This document shows, in pieces, positions 8,620 through 17,003 of a stretch of DNA of 64,000 nucleotides. The position numbers were made by a program, and so were the translations under genes. The DNA is taken from contig NZ_CP026124.1 of assembly GCF_002902905.1 (NCBI RefSeq), positions 4,526,001 through 4,590,000 of the forward strand, written 5' to 3'. The notes beneath the pieces were generated by a model. The model was not told the origin of the DNA. It saw only the letters and a program-made list of their open reading frames with translations, and did no database searches. Positions within the stretch are counted from its first letter, which is position 1. Every line of letters begins with the position of its first letter. The DNA is from Achromobacter sp. AONIH1 (lineage in GTDB: Bacteria > Pseudomonadota > Gammaproteobacteria > Burkholderiales > Burkholderiaceae_B).

Positions 8620-9396
8620 TTATTTGTCGACGAACGCGCGTTCCACCACGTAGTCACCCGGCTGTCCCACACCCGGGGACACGGTGAAGCCGCGCGCGTC
8701 CAGCATGGCGCTGATGTCGGCCAGCATATGCGGGCTGCCGCAGATCATGGCGCGGTCGGTCTCGGGGTTGATCTGGGGAATGCCGATGTCCTGGCAGAGT
8801 TTGCCGTTTTCCAGCAGTTCGGTGATACGGCCCTGATTGCGGAAAGGCTCGCGCGTGACGGTCGGGTAATAGACCAGCTTGTCGCGCACGATCTCGCCAA
8901 AGAATTCGTTATTGGGCAGCTCGTTGCCGATGAAGTCGGCATAGGCCAGCTCGCTGACCCAGCGCACGCCGTGGACCAGGATGACCTTGTCGAAGCGTTC
9001 GTAGACGTCCGGATCCTTGATGATGCTCATGAAGGGCGCCAGGCCGGTGCCGGTGCCGAACAGGAACAGGTGCTTGCCGGGCTTGAGGTCGTCGACCACC
9101 AGCGTGCCGACGGGCTTGCGGCTGACCAGGATGGTGTCGCCTTCCTTCAGATGCTGCAGCCGCGACGTCAGCGGGCCGTTCTGCACCTTGATGCTCAGGA
9201 ACTCGAGGTTTTCTTCGTAGTTCGCGCTGGCGATGCTGTAGGCCCGCAGCAGCGGCTTGCCTTCGACTTCCAGGCCGATCATGACGAAGTGGCCGTTGTG
9301 GAACCGCAAGGCCGCGTCACGCGTGGTGGTGAAGGAGAACAGGGTGTCGTTCCAGTGGTGCACGCTCAGCACGCGCTCAGTATTGAAAGCAGCCAT
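8620..9396 (-). CDS. fpr: Ferredoxin/flavodoxin-NADP(+) reductase
   Basis: A 258-aa FNR of the bacterial subclass that moves electrons between NADPH and ferredoxin or flavodoxin. The FAD-binding motif RAYSIAS and the NADP-binding motif GTGTGLAP are present, as is CGSPHM near the C-terminus; the C-terminal end YVVERAFVDK is typical of the short bacterial enzyme. It is divergent from the iron transporter fbpABC across a region with two Fur-box-like sequences, which suggests iron-linked control. A bidirectional terminator follows it. Confidence 0.92.
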   Translation of the reverse strand: MAAFNTERVLSVHHWNDTLFSFTTTRDAALRFHNGHFVMIGLEVEGKPLLRAYSIASANYEENLEFLSIKVQNGPLTSRLQHLKEGDTILVSRKPVGTLVVDDLKPGKHLFLFGTGTGLAPFMSIIKDPDVYERFDKVILVHGVRWVSELAYADFIGNELPNNEFFGEIVRDKLVYYPTVTREPFRNQGRITELLENGKLCQDIGIPQINPETDRAMICGSPHMLADISAMLDARGFTVSPGVGQPGDYVVERAFVDK

Positions 9397-9545
9397 GTCG
9401 TATCAATTATGGGCGGTTCGGCGTTGCCGGGCTTGCGGCCCGTCCGCGCTCCGCGAGGATGGTTTCCGAGCCGCACTCAAAAGCTGGCAAGAGTGAAAAG
9501 GCGGCGGTCGGCATTAGGGTTGACCCTATTCTACAGGGTCTCGAT

Positions 9546-9564
9546 GATAATTGCTCTCATTATT
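9546..9564. promoter_or_regulatory. Fur-box-like site 1
   Basis: GATAATTGCTCTCATTATT matches 13 of 19 positions of the Fur consensus and keeps both outer half sites (GATAAT and CATTAT). It lies about 150 bases upstream of fpr and 200 upstream of fbpA. Confidence 0.55.
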
Positions 9565-9662
9565 CCGTAATACGCTTATGCCGTATTGATGGGGATCAAG
9601 CGCCGGTCACACCTCCTTACGCGCAGTTGAACGGTGGAAATCTTCCTGGTATCGTCGCACTT

Positions 9663-9681
9663 CCATTTGATAATCATTTTC
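9663..9681. promoter_or_regulatory. Fur-box-like site 2
   Basis: The central TGATAATCATT is identical to the core of the Fur consensus, 13 of 19 positions in all. It lies 87 bases upstream of the fbpA start in otherwise GC-rich DNA. Confidence 0.6.
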
Positions 9682-9767
9682 GTTATGCGGCCAGGCCATG
9701 TGCTCAGGCCGCAGGCACACCTCGCAGGAAGGCAGCCCTTCCCGCGCCCTCTTGCCGGAGTTGTTTC

Positions 9768-10811
9768 ATGTCCAAGCGTCCCCAACTGAATTCCCTGCTG
9801 CGCGTCCTGGCCCTGGCCGGCGCCGCCGCCTTCGCCGTGCAGGCCCAGGCCGCCGAGGAAGTCAGCCTCTACACCACCCGCGAGCCCAAGCTGATCCAAC
9901 CGCTGCTGGACGCCTTCACTAAGGAAAGCGGCATCAAGGTCAACACCGTCTTCGTCAAGGACGGCCTGCTCGAGCGGGTCAAGGCCGAAGGCGCCAAGTC
10001 GCCGGCCGACGTGCTGATGACCGTGGACATCGGCAACCTGCTGGACCTGGTCGACGGCGGCGTGACCCAGCCGGTCAAGTCCGAAACGCTGGAATCCGTC
10101 ATCCCCGCCAACCTGCGCGGCGCCGACGGCAAGTGGTACGCCCTGTCGCTGCGCGACCGCGTGCTGTACGTCGAAAAAGACCTGAAGCTGGAATCCTTCC
10201 GCTATGAAGACCTGGCCGATCCCAAGTGGAAGGGCAAGGTCTGCATCCGCTCCGGCCAGCACCCCTACAACACCGCGATGATCGCCTCCATGATCGCGCA
10301 CGACGGCGCCGAAGCCACCGAGAAATGGCTGCGCGGCGTGAAGGCCAACCTGGCCCGCAAGGCCGCCGGCGGCGACCGCGACGTGGCCCGCGACATCCTG
10401 GGCGGCATCTGCGACATCGGCCTGGCCAACGCCTACTACGTGGGCCACATGAAGAACGCCGAAGCCGGCACCGACGCCCGCAAGTGGGGCGACGCCATCA
10501 AGGTGATCCGTCCGACCTTCGCCAACGCCAAGAGCGGCGGCACGCACGTCAACGTCAGCGGCGCCGCCGTGGCCGCGCATGCGCCCAACAAGGCCAACGC
10601 CATTAAACTGCTGGATTACCTGGTGTCCGAGCCCGCCCAGGCGCTGTATGCCCAGGCCAACTATGAATACCCAGTGCGCAAGGGCGTGAAGCTCGACCCC
10701 GTGATCGCCAGCTTCGGCGAGCTCAAGATCGACCCGCTGCCCCTGACCGAAATCGCCAAGCATCGCAAGCAGGCCAGCGAGCTGGTCGACAAGGTCGGCT
10801 TCGACAACTGA
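9768..10811 (+). CDS. fbpA: Iron(III) ABC transporter periplasmic binding protein
   Basis: A 347-aa FbpA/FutA-type ferric-ion binding protein. It has a signal peptide ending in AVQAQA (about residue 28), then VSLYTTREPKLIQPLLDAFTKESGIKV, the family N-terminal block. The downstream ANAYYVGHM segment contains the adjacent tyrosines that coordinate Fe(III). It is followed by a matching permease and ATPase. The start at 9768 follows CGGAG; an in-frame extension to 9459 crosses the Fur region and is not credible. Expression is probably repressed by Fur with iron. Confidence 0.9.
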   Translation: MSKRPQLNSLLRVLALAGAAAFAVQAQAAEEVSLYTTREPKLIQPLLDAFTKESGIKVNTVFVKDGLLERVKAEGAKSPADVLMTVDIGNLLDLVDGGVTQPVKSETLESVIPANLRGADGKWYALSLRDRVLYVEKDLKLESFRYEDLADPKWKGKVCIRSGQHPYNTAMIASMIAHDGAEATEKWLRGVKANLARKAAGGDRDVARDILGGICDIGLANAYYVGHMKNAEAGTDARKWGDAIKVIRPTFANAKSGGTHVNVSGAAVAAHAPNKANAIKLLDYLVSEPAQALYAQANYEYPVRKGVKLDPVIASFGELKIDPLPLTEIAKHRKQASELVDKVGFDN

Positions 10812-10821
10812 TGCACGGTGG

Positions 10822-10918
10822 CCGCGCCCTCGGGCGCGGCTCCGGCGCGCGGTCCCGGCGGTCTCCAGGCCTGCCCTCGCCCGCCCCGGCTCCATGCCCG
10901 GCGGACGACGGCAGGCCT
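10822..10918 (+). repeat. Two hairpins in the fbpA-fbpB spacer
   Basis: CCGCGCCC/GGGCGCGG (10822-10839, two-base loop) and a perfect 9-bp inverted repeat AGGCCTGCC/GGCAGGCCT (10867-10875 and 10910-10918). Neither has a U-tract, so they more likely protect the fbpA 3' end or reduce fbpB expression than fully terminate. Confidence 0.55.
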
Positions 10919-10977
10919 TGCCGCTCAGGAAGCCGGACGCGCCGGACGCCAGAACTTGAAGCTATCGACGTACAAGC

Positions 10978-12648
10978 ATGCACACTGAATCCCTGTCCCG
11001 GCCGCTGCGGCTGCGCTGGACGGAACGCGGCGCCGGCTGGCTCGCCGGCGCCGCCCTGATTGCCCTGGCGGTGCTCGCGCCGCTGCTGACCCTGGGCTGG
11101 TGGGCGCTGGGCGGCGACCTGGCCCATTGGCAACACCTGGCCAGCTACGTGCTGCCCCAGGCGCTGGCCAACACCCTCATCCTGCTCGCCGGCGTGGGCG
11201 CGCTGGTGGCCCTGCTGGGCACCGGCTCGGCCTGGCTGGTGACCGCCTACGAGTTCCCCACGCGCCGCACGCTGACCTGGGCGCTGCTGCTGCCGCTGGC
11301 CGTGCCCACCTACATCATCGCCTTCGCCTACCTGGACCTGCTGCATCCCATCGGCCCCATCCAGACCGGCCTGCGCGCCATCCTGGGCTACGACAGCCCG
11401 CGCCAGTTCCGCCTGCCCGACCTGCGCTCGATCCAGGGCGCGATCTTCGTGCTGGGCTTCGTGCTGTATCCCTATGTGTACCTGAGCACGCGCGTGATGT
11501 TCATGACGCAGGCCGCCAGCCTGCTGGAAGCCGCGCGCAGCCTCGGCGCCGGCCGCGCCGGCGTGTTCTTCCGGGTGGCGCTGCCGCTGGCGCGTCCGGC
11601 CATCGTGGTCGGCATGAGCCTGGCCCTGCTGGAAACGCTGAACGATATCGGCGCCTCGGAATTCCTGGGCGTGCAGACGCTGACCGTCTCGGTCTACACC
11701 ACCTGGGTCACGCGTTCCGACCTGGCCGGCGCGGCCCAGATCGCGCTGACCATGCTGGCCATCGTCGTCGGCCTGATCCTGCTGGAACGGCATGGACGCA
11801 AGCGCCAGCGCTACGCCAACACCCAGCGCATGCGCCCGATGCAGCCGCGCCGCCTGCGCGGTCCGGCGGCGCTGGTCGCCGCGGCGCTGGGCTGGATTCC
11901 CGTGCTGCTGGGCTTCGTCGCCCCTGCGCTGTACCTGGTGGTGGAAACCTACAAGCGCCTGCATCTGGTCGGCGGCGTGTCGGGCCAGTTGCTGGTCGGG
12001 CTGCGCAATACGCTGACCGTGGCCTTCTGCGCAACCGTCGTCACCCTGCTGTGCGGCCTGACCGTCGCCTGGGCCGGACGCACGCTGCGCGAAAGCGCCG
12101 CCTTCAATCCCGGACGCGCCTGCGGCCGCGTCGCCAGCCTGGGCTACGCCGTGCCCGGCACGGTGCTCGCCATCGGGCTGCTCACGCCCTTCGTCTGGAT
12201 CGACACCGCCGTGGGCCGCCTGTTCGGCGGCGGCGGTCTATTGCTGATGGGCTCCATGGGCGCGCTGGTGTGCGCCTATGCGATCCGCTTCCTGGCTATC
12301 TCCACCGGCGCCATCGAAGCGGGCCTGGCCCGCATTCCGCCGTCGTTGGAACAGGCGTCGCGCATGCTGGGCGAGACGTCCGCCGGCACGCTGCGCCGCG
12401 TCCACTTGCCGCTGCTGCGCCCGGCCCTGGCGGCCAGCGCGCTGCTGGTGTTCGTAGACGCCATGAAGGAACTGCCCGCCACCCTGCTGCTGCGCCCGAT
12501 GAACTTCGACACGCTGGCCACCTGGCTGTACGCCGAGGCGGCCCGGGGCACCTACGAGGAAGGCGCGGTCGCCGCGCTGGCCATCGTGCTGGCGGGCCTG
12601 TTGCCCGTCATCCTGCTGGCGCGCACCAATCTGAAAATGGGACATTGA
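10978..12648 (+). CDS. fbpB: Iron(III) ABC transporter permease
   Basis: A 556-aa fused inner-membrane permease with two homologous halves of about six transmembrane segments each. Each half carries an EAA loop: EAARSLGAGRAGVFFRVALPLARPA and EQASRMLGETSAGTLRRVHLPLLRPA. This arrangement is typical of the FbpB/SfuB iron family. It lies between fbpA and fbpC. Its stop overlaps the likely fbpC start. The 166-base spacer after fbpA contains two strong hairpins that may set a lower dose of permease relative to binding protein. Confidence 0.9.
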   Translation: MHTESLSRPLRLRWTERGAGWLAGAALIALAVLAPLLTLGWWALGGDLAHWQHLASYVLPQALANTLILLAGVGALVALLGTGSAWLVTAYEFPTRRTLTWALLLPLAVPTYIIAFAYLDLLHPIGPIQTGLRAILGYDSPRQFRLPDLRSIQGAIFVLGFVLYPYVYLSTRVMFMTQAASLLEAARSLGAGRAGVFFRVALPLARPAIVVGMSLALLETLNDIGASEFLGVQTLTVSVYTTWVTRSDLAGAAQIALTMLAIVVGLILLERHGRKRQRYANTQRMRPMQPRRLRGPAALVAAALGWIPVLLGFVAPALYLVVETYKRLHLVGGVSGQLLVGLRNTLTVAFCATVVTLLCGLTVAWAGRTLRESAAFNPGRACGRVASLGYAVPGTVLAIGLLTPFVWIDTAVGRLFGGGGLLLMGSMGALVCAYAIRFLAISTGAIEAGLARIPPSLEQASRMLGETSAGTLRRVHLPLLRPALAASALLVFVDAMKELPATLLLRPMNFDTLATWLYAEAARGTYEEGAVAALAIVLAGLLPVILLARTNLKMGH

Positions 12649-13433
12649 ACATCTTGTCGTCCGATCTGCTCGAAATCGACCATATCTCGCTGGCCTACGA
12701 CACGCCCAAGGGCGTGCGCGACGTGGTGCGGGACCTGACGCTGTCGCTGCCCGCCGGCCACATCGGCTGCCTGCTGGGCGAATCCGGCTGCGGCAAGACC
12801 ACAGTGCTGCGCGCCATCGCCGGCTTCGAACCGCTGCGCGCCGGCCGCATCCTGCTGGACGGCACGGTCATCTCCACCCCGGACATGCAGGTCGCGCCCG
12901 AGTCGCGCCGGGTCGGCATGATGTTTCAGGACTACGCGCTGTTCCCGCACCTGACGGTGGCGCAGAACGTGGCTTTCGGCCTGCGCAGGCTGGACCGCGC
13001 GGCGCGCGCGCGGAGAGTCGAGGAAATGCTGGAACTGGTGGGGCTGAACCATGCCGCTGCCAGCTATCCGCACGAGATCTCCGGCGGCCAGCAGCAGCGC
13101 GTGGCGCTGGCCCGGGCGCTGGCGCCCTCGCCCGAGCTGCTGCTGCTGGACGAGCCTTTCTCCAACCTGGACGTGGACACGCGCGAGCGGCTGGCCTTCG
13201 AGGTGCGCGAGATCCTGAAGGCCACCGGCCACACCGCCATCCTGGTCACGCACAATCAGGCCGAGGCCTTCGCCATCGCCGACCGCATCGGCGTGATGAG
13301 CAAGGGCCGCATCGCGCAGTGGGACACGCCATACAACCTGCATCATCACCCGGCCGACGCCTTCGTGCGCGACTTCATCCGCAGCGAGGCGCTGGAAGAG
13401 CAGCGCGAGCAGGTCTTCGCGCGCGGCCGCTGA
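12645..13433 (+). CDS. fbpC: Iron(III) ABC transporter ATP-binding protein
   Basis: A 262-aa ABC ATPase with Walker A GESGCGKTT, Q-loop MMFQDYALFPHL, signature SGGQQQR, Walker B LLLLDEPFSNLD and switch His in LVTHNQAEA. No ATG lies near the start of homology; TTG at 12645, overlapping the fbpB stop as TTGA, or TTG at 12654 are the plausible starts. It energises uptake through FbpB. It is shorter than many FbpC proteins because it has only a minimal C-terminal domain after the nucleotide-binding domain. Confidence 0.9.
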   Translation: MNILSSDLLEIDHISLAYDTPKGVRDVVRDLTLSLPAGHIGCLLGESGCGKTTVLRAIAGFEPLRAGRILLDGTVISTPDMQVAPESRRVGMMFQDYALFPHLTVAQNVAFGLRRLDRAARARRVEEMLELVGLNHAAASYPHEISGGQQQRVALARALAPSPELLLLDEPFSNLDVDTRERLAFEVREILKATGHTAILVTHNQAEAFAIADRIGVMSKGRIAQWDTPYNLHHHPADAFVRDFIRSEALEEQREQVFARGR

Positions 13434-13440
13434 ACGCAAC

Positions 13441-13474
13441 GCGGGCGGCCAGGACCAGGGTCCGGGCCGCCCGC
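13441..13474. terminator. GC-rich hairpin after fbpC
   Basis: GCGGGCGGCC pairs with GGCCGCCCGC around a 14-base loop between convergent fbpC and the Bug gene. It lacks a T-tract, so terminator function is plausible but not proven. Confidence 0.45.
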
Positions 13475-13519
13475 GCGAACGGCGCGCCCATCCAGGCCGC
13501 CGTCACTTCCGTCCCGGCG

Positions 13520-14497
13520 TCAATCCGCCGACAGCTTCACCTTCTGCGACAAGGCCTTGAAGGCCTCGTGCTGGCTGCGCGTCAGCTTTTCCACCTCTTC
13601 CGGCGTCGAGCCATACGGCATGAAGCCCGCCTGCTCCAGCTTGATCTTGACCTCGGGCATGGCCAGCGCGGCCTGGAAGGCCTCGCTCAGGGTCTTGGTG
13701 ATCTCCGGCGGCATCTTGGCGGGACCATAGACCGCGAACCACGGATCGACCACGGCCGCGCCATAGCCCAGCTCGGCCAGCGTCGGCACGTCCGGTAGAG
13801 CCGGCGCGCGCTTGCTGCCGGTCACGGCCAGCGCGCGGACCTTGCCCGACTTGATATGCGGCAGCGAGGCCGGCAGGTTGTCGAACATGATGGGCAGATG
13901 GCCGCCCAGCAGATCGTTGATGCCTTGCGCGCTGCCCTTGTAGGGAATGTGCTGCATGCCGGCGCCGGTCAGCTGATCGAACATCACGCCCGCCAGATGC
14001 ATCGACGTGCCCGTTCCCGGCGTGCCGAACGCGGTGCCCGGATGCTGCTTGGCATAGGCGACCAGATCCTTGACGCTGTCGACCTTGATCGAGGGGCCGG
14101 TCTCCAGCACCACCGAGGACGCGCCCAGCATGCTGATGCCGGTGAAGTCCTTGGTCGGATCGAACGGCATCGACGGATAGACGAAGGGATTGAGCGCATT
14201 GGTGGAAATGGCGCCGAAGCCGATGGTGTAGCCGTCCGGCGCGGCCTTGGCCACGGCGTCCATGCCGATGTTGCCGCCCGCGCCCGGACGGTTCTCGACG
14301 ATGACGGGCTGGCCCAGTTTCTCCGCGACCTTCTGGCCCGCGGTGCGCGCCACCAGATCGGTGGTGCCGCCCGCGGTGTAGGGCACGATGAATACGATGG
14401 GCTTGGCCGGATAGCCGGCGGCCTGCGCGGCGGCCGCGCCGTGGACCAGCGCCAGCGCGGCCAGGCCGCGCAGCGCGCTCAAGGTAAAGCGTTGCAT
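13520..14497 (-). CDS. Orphan Bug/TctC-family solute-binding protein
   Basis: A 325-aa tripartite tricarboxylate receptor. Signal peptide ends at AAAAQAAG (about residue 27); family blocks are YPAKPIVFIVPYTAGGTTD, PVIVENRPGAGGNIG, HIPYKGSAQGINDLLGG and LPDVPTLAELG. The ligand is unknown; the pocket Asp/carboxylate contacts typical of the family are in the TAGGTTD loop. It stands alone between convergent fbpC and the divergent RtcB-PrfH region, with no membrane subunits nearby. Confidence 0.88.
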   Translation of the reverse strand: MQRFTLSALRGLAALALVHGAAAAQAAGYPAKPIVFIVPYTAGGTTDLVARTAGQKVAEKLGQPVIVENRPGAGGNIGMDAVAKAAPDGYTIGFGAISTNALNPFVYPSMPFDPTKDFTGISMLGASSVVLETGPSIKVDSVKDLVAYAKQHPGTAFGTPGTGTSMHLAGVMFDQLTGAGMQHIPYKGSAQGINDLLGGHLPIMFDNLPASLPHIKSGKVRALAVTGSKRAPALPDVPTLAELGYGAAVVDPWFAVYGPAKMPPEITKTLSEAFQAALAMPEVKIKLEQAGFMPYGSTPEEVEKLTRSQHEAFKALSQKVKLSAD

Positions 14498-14845
14498 GAT
14501 GTCTCCATCCCGTTGTTGTCTCGCGGCGATCGCGTTGTGCTCGATGCCGGAGGCGCATCATACTGCGCGGCGCCAGCCCTGGCCGCGCCGCGCGCACGCG
14601 CGCACTGTGGCGCAATTCATACGTATTGACGCGCATGAGGCCCTGGCTTGCCGCAACCGCGAGACAGGCCGCGAAGTTCAATGATAGAGTTGCGCTCTTT
14701 CCGGCCTGACGCCCGCGCAACGCCCCTTATCGGCGCCAACGAACGTCCGCCGAGGAAGCCGCGCCGCGCACGCCACCCACGCCACGTATGGCCATCCGCG
14801 CGACGTCCTCACCCCCATCAACCGAACTGCACAGGAGGAATCATC
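14498..14845. other. Intergenic stretch before the RtcB leader
   Basis: A gap of 348 bases divergent from the Bug gene. No convincing gene, terminator or consensus sigma-54 site was found. It should hold the promoters for the Bug gene (minus) and for the RtcB leader (plus), but none could be placed with confidence. Confidence 0.4.
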
Positions 14846-14896
14846 ATGCAACAACAACAGACTTCCCGCCTTGCAGGCCGCGTCCAGCCCGACTGA
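14846..14896 (+). CDS. Short ORF with strong ribosome binding site (16 aa)
   Basis: ATG at 14846 follows ACAGGAGGAATCATC, one of the strongest Shine-Dalgarno sequences in the window, and encodes MQQQQTSRLAGRVQPD before TGA. It is too small for a domain. Directly after it lies a CTTGCCG/CGGCAAG hairpin. It lies 224 bases upstream of rtcB on the same strand. It may be a leader peptide, or the remnant of a longer gene; there is no family match I can name. Confidence 0.4.
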   Translation: MQQQQTSRLAGRVQPD

Positions 14897-14902
14897 ATTC
14901 TT

Positions 14903-14925
14903 CTTGCCGCAGACTAGCCGGCAAG
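14903..14925 (+). promoter_or_regulatory. Hairpin after the short leader ORF
   Basis: CTTGCCG pairs with CGGCAAG around a nine-base loop just after the TGA of the 16-aa ORF. Its place between a well-translated short ORF and rtcB is that of an attenuator, though no U-tract follows. Confidence 0.35.
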
Positions 14926-14991
14926 ACATTCGCACTGCCCTGGTCCGGTCCTGCCATACAGGGTCTTTCATACGCATCACGCCCGCACGGC

Positions 14992-15006
14992 CACTGCCTG
15001 GCAGTG
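14992..15006. promoter_or_regulatory. Perfect 7-bp palindrome upstream of rtcB
   Basis: CACTGCC-T-GGCAGTG, a perfect inverted repeat with a one-base centre, 114 bases upstream of the rtcB start. Possible operator or RNA hairpin. Confidence 0.35.
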
Positions 15007-15119
15007 CGCCGCGATCGCCGCGTCCGCGCCATACGCCGCGCCGGTGAGCCGTGGCCGCGCCTTGCGGCACCGATGCCGATGGAAGCAAGCCCTTTCCAAG
15101 ACCTGATTATGGAAATTCC

Positions 15120-16256
15120 ATGGGCAATTGCATTCAAGCACTGTCCGAGCGCGTCACGCTGATCGCCTCGGACGACACCTGGATCGAAGGCAACGCGATC
15201 CAACAACTACACACGACCGCCAGGCTCGCCGGCATGCGCCGCGTCGCCGGCATGCCCGACCTGCATCCGGGTCGCGGCTATCCGGTGGGCGCCGCCTTCT
15301 TCTCCACCGGACGCCTGTACCCTGCCCTGATCGGCGGCGATATCGGCTGCGGCATGTCGCTATGGAGCACCGGCATCGACGCCCGCAAGGCCGCGACGGC
15401 CAAGCTGGAAAAGCGGCTCGGCGATATCGACGGACCGCTGGATGACTGCTGGCAGCCGCTGGTGGACGAGCTGGCGCCCGCCGATGTCGGCCATCGGCAG
15501 GCGCTGGGCACCATAGGCGGCGGCAACCACTTCGCCGAATTGCAGCGCATCGACACCGTCTGCGACCCGCAGGCGGTCGACGCGCTGGGGCTGGATCTGG
15601 ACCGACTCGTCCTGCTGGTCCACAGCGGGTCGCGTGGCCTGGGCCGCGCCATCCTGGAAGAGCATGTCCAGCGGCACGGCCACGACGGCCTTGCCGAAGA
15701 CAGCGCTGATTGCCAGGCCTACCTGGCCCGGCACGACGCCGCCCTGCGCTACGCCCAGGCCAACCGGCAGTTGGTCGCTCGCCGCATGCTGGACCGGCTC
15801 GGCACGGAAGGCGAACAGGTGCTGGACGTGCACCACAACCTGGTCACGCGCGCCGAGGTCCAGGGCGAACGGGGCTGGCTGCACCGCAAGGGCGCCACGC
15901 CGTCCGATGGCGGGCTGGTCGTGATCCCGGGCTCGCGCGGCGACTTCAGCTATCTGGTGGCGCCGGTTCCCAGCGCGGCCAGCCTGTACTCGCTGGCGCA
16001 TGGCGCGGGCCGCAAGTGGATGCGCAGCGAGTGCAAGGACCGGCTGTTCAAGCGCTACAGCCCCGCGCAACTCGCCAAGACCCGGCTGGGCAGCCACGTC
16101 ATCTGCGAGGACAAGCAGCTGATCTACGAAGAAGCGCCCGAAGCCTACAAGCCGGTGGACAGCATCATCGCCAGCCTGGAACAGGCCGGCCTGCTGACGG
16201 TGCTGGCCAAACTGCGCCCGGTGCTGACCTACAAGACCCGGGGAGGATGCTGCTGA
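15120..16256 (+). CDS. rtcB: RtcB-family RNA ligase, PrfH-associated type
   Basis: A 378-aa RNA ligase that joins 2',3'-cyclic phosphate (3'-phosphate) and 5'-OH ends with GTP and Mn2+. Signature blocks: [26 protein letters not shown] with the metal-binding Asp and Cys, [27 protein letters not shown], and [12 protein letters not shown], whose His is the guanylylated nucleophile. At 378 aa it is shorter than the roughly 408-aa E. coli RtcB, as in the RtcB2 type linked to PrfH. It ends in Cys-Cys. The start at 15120 follows TATGGAAATTCC; an extension to 15051 is less likely. It overlaps prfH, and no rtcA or rtcR gene is present. Confidence 0.92.
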   Translation: MGNCIQALSERVTLIASDDTWIEGNAIQQLHTTARLAGMRRVAGMPDLHPGRGYPVGAAFFSTGRLYPALIGGDIGCGMSLWSTGIDARKAATAKLEKRLGDIDGPLDDCWQPLVDELAPADVGHRQALGTIGGGNHFAELQRIDTVCDPQAVDALGLDLDRLVLLVHSGSRGLGRAILEEHVQRHGHDGLAEDSADCQAYLARHDAALRYAQANRQLVARRMLDRLGTEGEQVLDVHHNLVTRAEVQGERGWLHRKGATPSDGGLVVIPGSRGDFSYLVAPVPSAASLYSLAHGAGRKWMRSECKDRLFKRYSPAQLAKTRLGSHVICEDKQLIYEEAPEAYKPVDSIIASLEQAGLLTVLAKLRPVLTYKTRGGCC

Positions 16257-16879
16257 TGATCCTGCTGCAACTATCCTCGGCCCAGGGGCCGGACGAGTGC
16301 TGCCTGGCGGTGGCCAAGGCGCTGGCGCGACTGTCGCGCGAAGCGCAGGCACGCTCGGTCGATGTGGACATAGTCGAAAGCGAAAGCGGCGGCAAGGCCG
16401 GCACTTACCGCTCCGTGCTGCTGAGCCTGGACGGCGACGGCGCGGCGTCGCTGGCGGCGAACTGGGAGGGCTCGATCCAATGGACCTGCCCCAGCCCTTA
16501 CCGTCCGTCCCATCCGCGCAAGAACTGGTTCATCGGCGTCTTGCGCTGCGAAGCGCCCGCGCCCAGCCTGGCCGCCGACATACGCTTTGAAACGACACGC
16601 TCGTCCGGACCTGGCGGCCAGCACGTCAACAAGACGGAATCCGCCGTGCGCGCCACGCACGTCGCCACCGGCATCAGCGTGAAGGTACAGACCGAGCGCA
16701 GCCAGCATGCCAACAAGCGCCTCGCCGTGCTGTTGATCGCGCATCGGCTGGCCAGCCACGAGCAGGCGCGGGACGCGGCGCAACGCGCCCGCCGCCGCCA
16801 ATTCCATCATGAGGTGGAGCGCGGCAGTCCAAAGCGGGTGTTCAAGGGCGCCGCCTTCGAGCCGGCCGACGGCGCGTAG
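16256..16879 (+). CDS. prfH: Peptide chain release factor homologue PrfH
   Basis: A 207-aa class I release factor homologue. It retains the GGQ peptidyl-tRNA hydrolysis loop ([18 protein letters not shown], about residue 125) and the following HHEV/RVFKG basic tail, but lacks the stop-codon recognition motifs of RF1/RF2 (PxT or SPF). PrfH-RtcB2 pairs are known to rescue ribosomes cut in the 16S decoding centre: PrfH frees the stalled peptide and RtcB reseals the rRNA. The start overlaps the rtcB stop (TGATG), with GGGAGG nine bases upstream; ATG 16247 sits too close to that site. The coupling implies one functional unit. Confidence 0.9.
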   Translation: MILLQLSSAQGPDECCLAVAKALARLSREAQARSVDVDIVESESGGKAGTYRSVLLSLDGDGAASLAANWEGSIQWTCPSPYRPSHPRKNWFIGVLRCEAPAPSLAADIRFETTRSSGPGGQHVNKTESAVRATHVATGISVKVQTERSQHANKRLAVLLIAHRLASHEQARDAAQRARRRQFHHEVERGSPKRVFKGAAFEPADGA

Positions 16880-17003
16880 TCCGCGCCCAGGCGTCTTGCA
16901 CAGGCGTGAAACGGCCGGGACGCGAGTCACCGGCCGTTTTTTCAAAACGGTCAGCCCCTCTGCGGCAGGCGCACGCTGTACAGGGAAGCATCTCTCATGC
17001 CCG

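Larger units (their letters stand above)
9397..9767. promoter_or_regulatory. Divergent fpr/fbpA control region
   Basis: A 371-base gap between divergent start codons. It holds two AT-rich Fur-box-like sequences (9546-9564 and 9663-9681), the second better placed for fbpA. No gene was recognised in it. Confidence 0.6.

Noticed and set aside
11100..12644. Upstream extension of fbpC through fbpB
   Set aside because: ABC ATPase homology starts at about 12660; upstream codons are an off-frame reading of the permease gene.
14991..15006. Possible sigma-54 promoter before rtcB (TGGCAGTGCGCCGC)
   Set aside because: The GG to GC spacing is one base short of the strict requirement, and no RtcR gene is nearby.
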